DNA from: Cymbomonas tetramitiformis
Taxonomy: Eukaryota; Chlorophyta; Pyramimonadophyceae; Pyramimonadales; Pyramimonadaceae
Reading direction: 5' to 3'
DNA length: 64,000 nucleotides
Assembly (NCBI GenBank): GCA_001247695.2
Contig: LGRX02009880.1
Span: forward strand, 44,068 to 108,067
The position numbers were made by a program, and so were the translations under genes. Shown here in pieces: positions 61,750 to 64,000 of the stretch (the stretch's first letter is position 1; each line of letters opens with the position of its first letter). The notes below the pieces were generated by a model that did not search any database, was not told the origin of the DNA, and saw only the letters and a program-made list of their open reading frames with translations.

Positions 61750-64000
61750 TCATGCGGGGAATAATCGCCACTTCTCTGCAGGGGAGCTCGCCACGTCAGA
61801 CAGCTGCCAGTGGGCGCATGTGGGGAATAATCGCCACTTCTCTGCAGGGGAGCTCGCCACGTCAGACAGCTGCCGGTTGGCTAATGTGGGGAGTAATCGC
61901 CACTTCTCTGAGGGGGAGCTTGCAGGGCTTCGGGCCGGATGAATTATACGATTGCTCACTTGCGCCTCGGCTCTCCATGCTCCATCCTCGTCTGGGTCCA
62001 AGCGCGGCAGCGATCTCCCGTTGGGCTCAAACCATCCCTCATCGGCTTGTCCGCCTCCCTGCTCCCCACCTGCATCTAACAAACGGAGGCTCGGCGCAAC
62101 CTCAGTGCTGTGAGCGCTTCTCTCCGTATTCTGTGGGGGCCTGTCCTCGGCACTCGGAATGTCCCATAAGCGGACACCGTCCACGAAGCCGCCTGATGCC
62201 ATGTACTTTCCGGATGGGTGAAAGGCGACCGTTAACACAGCGTCACGGTGCCCCTCCATCACCGCGCACACCGTGCGGCCAATCACATTCCACAGCCTCA
62301 CTGTTCCATCCCATGCTGCTGAGGCCAGCAGCTCGCCATCCGGGCTGAAGGCCACTCCGAAAACATCCCGCCGGTGTCCCTCCAGCATCGCTAGGAGCTC
62401 ACCCCGGGCAGCATCCCACAGCCCCACAGTGCAGTCGCAGCTCGCTGACGCCAGCAGGGCGCCACTCGGGCTGAATACCGCGCGGCGGACCTTGTCTGAG
62501 TGCCCGAGGAGCCGTGCCTTTGCACTCCGTGTGGCGGTGTCCCACAAGCAAATTGTGCGGTCTGCGGAGGCGGAGGCGAGGACATCGCCGCACGGACCAA
62601 ACTGGACGCCGAAGACTGCGCCGCTGTGCCCCTCGAGCCGCCCCAGCTCGGCTCCACTCTGCGAGTCCCACAGCCTCACTGTCTGATCCAGCGATGCGGA
62701 AGCCAGCCACCTGCTGTCGGGGCTGAATGCGACCCCGATCACCCGATTGGTATGCCCACACAGCTTGGCCTGCAGATCGCCTCCCGCGACGCGCCACAAG
62801 CTCCCAGTGCCATCCCATGACACTGATGCCAGCAAGGTGCCATCCGGGCTGAAATCTACTGCGAGGACTCGATCGGTGTGCCCCTCCAGCACCGTCTCAC
62901 GTGCCGCTCTACCCTCCTCCGCAAGCCTCCACAACCCAACGGTCGTGTCCACCGACGCAGAAGCAAGGCGGTTCCCATCGGGACTGAACGCCACGTCATA
63001 CACCACGCCTATATGGCCGCCCCCACCCTCATCTGGCCTCACATCGCGCGCGCTCGTTGTGCTGAACAACCACACCCCCTTGTCCCAAGAGGCGGCCGCG
63101 ACCTCCGAGCCATCCGGCCTGAACTTGACGTCGTATATTTCCCGGTCGGGACCTTGCAAAGCCCCGTTCGCAAGAGCCTCCCCCGAGCCGACGTCCCACA
63201 CGCGGAGCGCTCGGTCCCAGGCGCCGGAGGCCAGCAAGGTGCCATCCGGGCTGAAGTCGATCCCGTACACTGCGGCTTGATGACCCTCGAACACCTTGAC
63301 CAGATCGCTAGTATAGGTGTTCCATATCCGCACTCTGCAATCTGCACAGGATGTTGCCAGGGTCCCTCCGTGTGGCGCGAATGCCACGGCGTGCACCGTG
63401 CCCAGGTGGTTGCCCAGCACCGTGAGCACCTTGCCCGACGTAGCATCCCAGAGGCGCGCAGTTCGATCGTCCGAGGCAGAAGCAATCAGGTTGCCGTCCG
63501 GGCTGAACGCCACTCCGTGCACCTGCGACCCATCTGTGAAGAGTCTGGAGAAAGTTGCGGGATTCGTTTCTGAACTTTGGTCGAAGCCACAGGACTGGTT
63601 CAACTGCAGTCCTCTGCAAGACGACTGACAGGGCGAGGGACACACTTCATCATCCGGACACGAGGCGCATCACAGTGGTCGCAACTCCTCAATAGAAGCT
63701 CTGAGGATGAAGCGGCAAAGAAGAGAAGCTTTGAGTCAGTGCATAGAAATGAGGATTCGAGGTTGGTTTCATCACCTGGTCCGTGTGCCCAATCAGCTGG
63801 CGAGACTCCGCCTTGCTCTCAGTCTGCCAGGTGCGCACCGTCGAGTCCCAAGAAGCCGACGCTATGATGCGTCCGCAGGGACTGAAGCAGACACTCCACA
63901 CTTCAGCAGTGTGACCCTGCAGTACTGCCTGCTTGGCGCCACTTACAACGTCCCACAACAGCACTGTAGAGTCGGCGGAACCGGAGGCGAGCCATCTCTC
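61750..64000 (-). CDS. WD40 repeat protein, at least 12 blades, partial
   Basis: Minus strand, entering from the right edge. The exon ending at 63775 (GHTDQ|GTGATG) joins the exon starting at 63522 (TCGCAG|GTGCAC) in phase 0 across a 252-bp intron, giving GHTDQVHGVAFSPDG, a perfect WD40 junction. Eleven repeats of about 42 residues follow (for example GHTNRVIGVAFSPDSRWLAS and VRLWDSQSG), plus one and a half in the upstream exon. Repeat-to-repeat similarity is high, as in NACHT-WD40 proteins whose blades are homogenised. The C-terminal tail is not WD40: a Glu/Gly-rich linker, then three 22-residue repeats (PAEKWRLFPT, HWQLSDVA) to the stop at 61750. No NACHT is seen in this window, but the gene may carry one beyond 64000. 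Confidence 0.88.
61756..61920. repeat. 66-bp tandem repeat inside the WD40 gene end
   Basis: GGGGAATAATCGCCACTTCT at 61756 and 61822, with a variant at 61888. Each unit is 66 bp, so the minus strand adds 22 residues per copy without changing frame. It is located at the very end of the coding sequence, where copy number can change freely. Confidence 0.92.

Overview
This window looks like repeat-rich nuclear DNA from a eukaryotic microalga. A green (prasinophyte-like) alga is my best guess. The evidence is spliced genes with GT-AG introns whose reading phase I could match by hand, a Dualen-type non-LTR retrotransposon (the family was described from Chlamydomonas), a chromodomain Ty3-type integrase, a CACTA/EnSpm-like transposase, STAND-type NACHT and WD40 genes, and very many minisatellites. 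No search could be run, so the organism is an inference.

Layout. 0-11 kb: minisatellites (about 58, 31, 63, 102 and 175 bp units), part of a spliced EF-hand gene (2.2-3.6 kb), a diverged satellite of about 180 bp, and a 197-bp hAT-like MITE (6939-7135) with an intact 8-bp target duplication inside a minisatellite. 11.4-12.4 kb: an unrecognised spliced gene. 12.5-20.2 kb: a non-LTR retrotransposon of the restriction-like-endonuclease group, with one ORF of about 2,240 aa carrying a RING-like finger, C2H2 fingers, RT and endonuclease. It sits in a CCACC-type microsatellite next to the tail of a second copy. 21.0-22.1 kb: exons of an unrecognised gene. 22.2-36.5 kb: a giant Dualen-like LINE with a Ulp1-like protease, AP endonuclease, RT, a PCIF1-like methyltransferase fold, RNase H and a restriction-like endonuclease. 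Its three downstream ORFs are joined through two -1 frame changes, each lying exactly on a slippery heptamer.

36.5-42.9 kb: repeats, an inverted-repeat pair, tRNA B-box-like repeats, hairpins, a truncated transposase exon joined to the 180-bp satellite, and a decayed gag. 43-50.6 kb: a degraded spliced CACTA/EnSpm-like transposase followed by G-box and TTAACA repeats. 50.7-55.7 kb: the most striking locus. An open frame of about 1,100 codons fuses a Dam-like adenine methyltransferase (NPPY), a complete Ty3-type integrase (HHCC, D-D-35-E), a chromodomain and a C5-cytosine methyltransferase. It lies between two 21-bp minisatellites that share a core in opposite orientation. No RT accompanies it. 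55.7-58.5 kb: no gene seen. 58.5-64.0 kb (minus strand): a gene with an SH-W/RAWC-type N-terminal module and a NACHT ATPase, with a WD40 gene of at least 12 blades upstream that runs off the window.

Functionally the window is dominated by selfish elements, several carrying nucleic-acid-modifying domains. The only clear host-type genes are the EF-hand fragment and the NACHT/WD40 pair.
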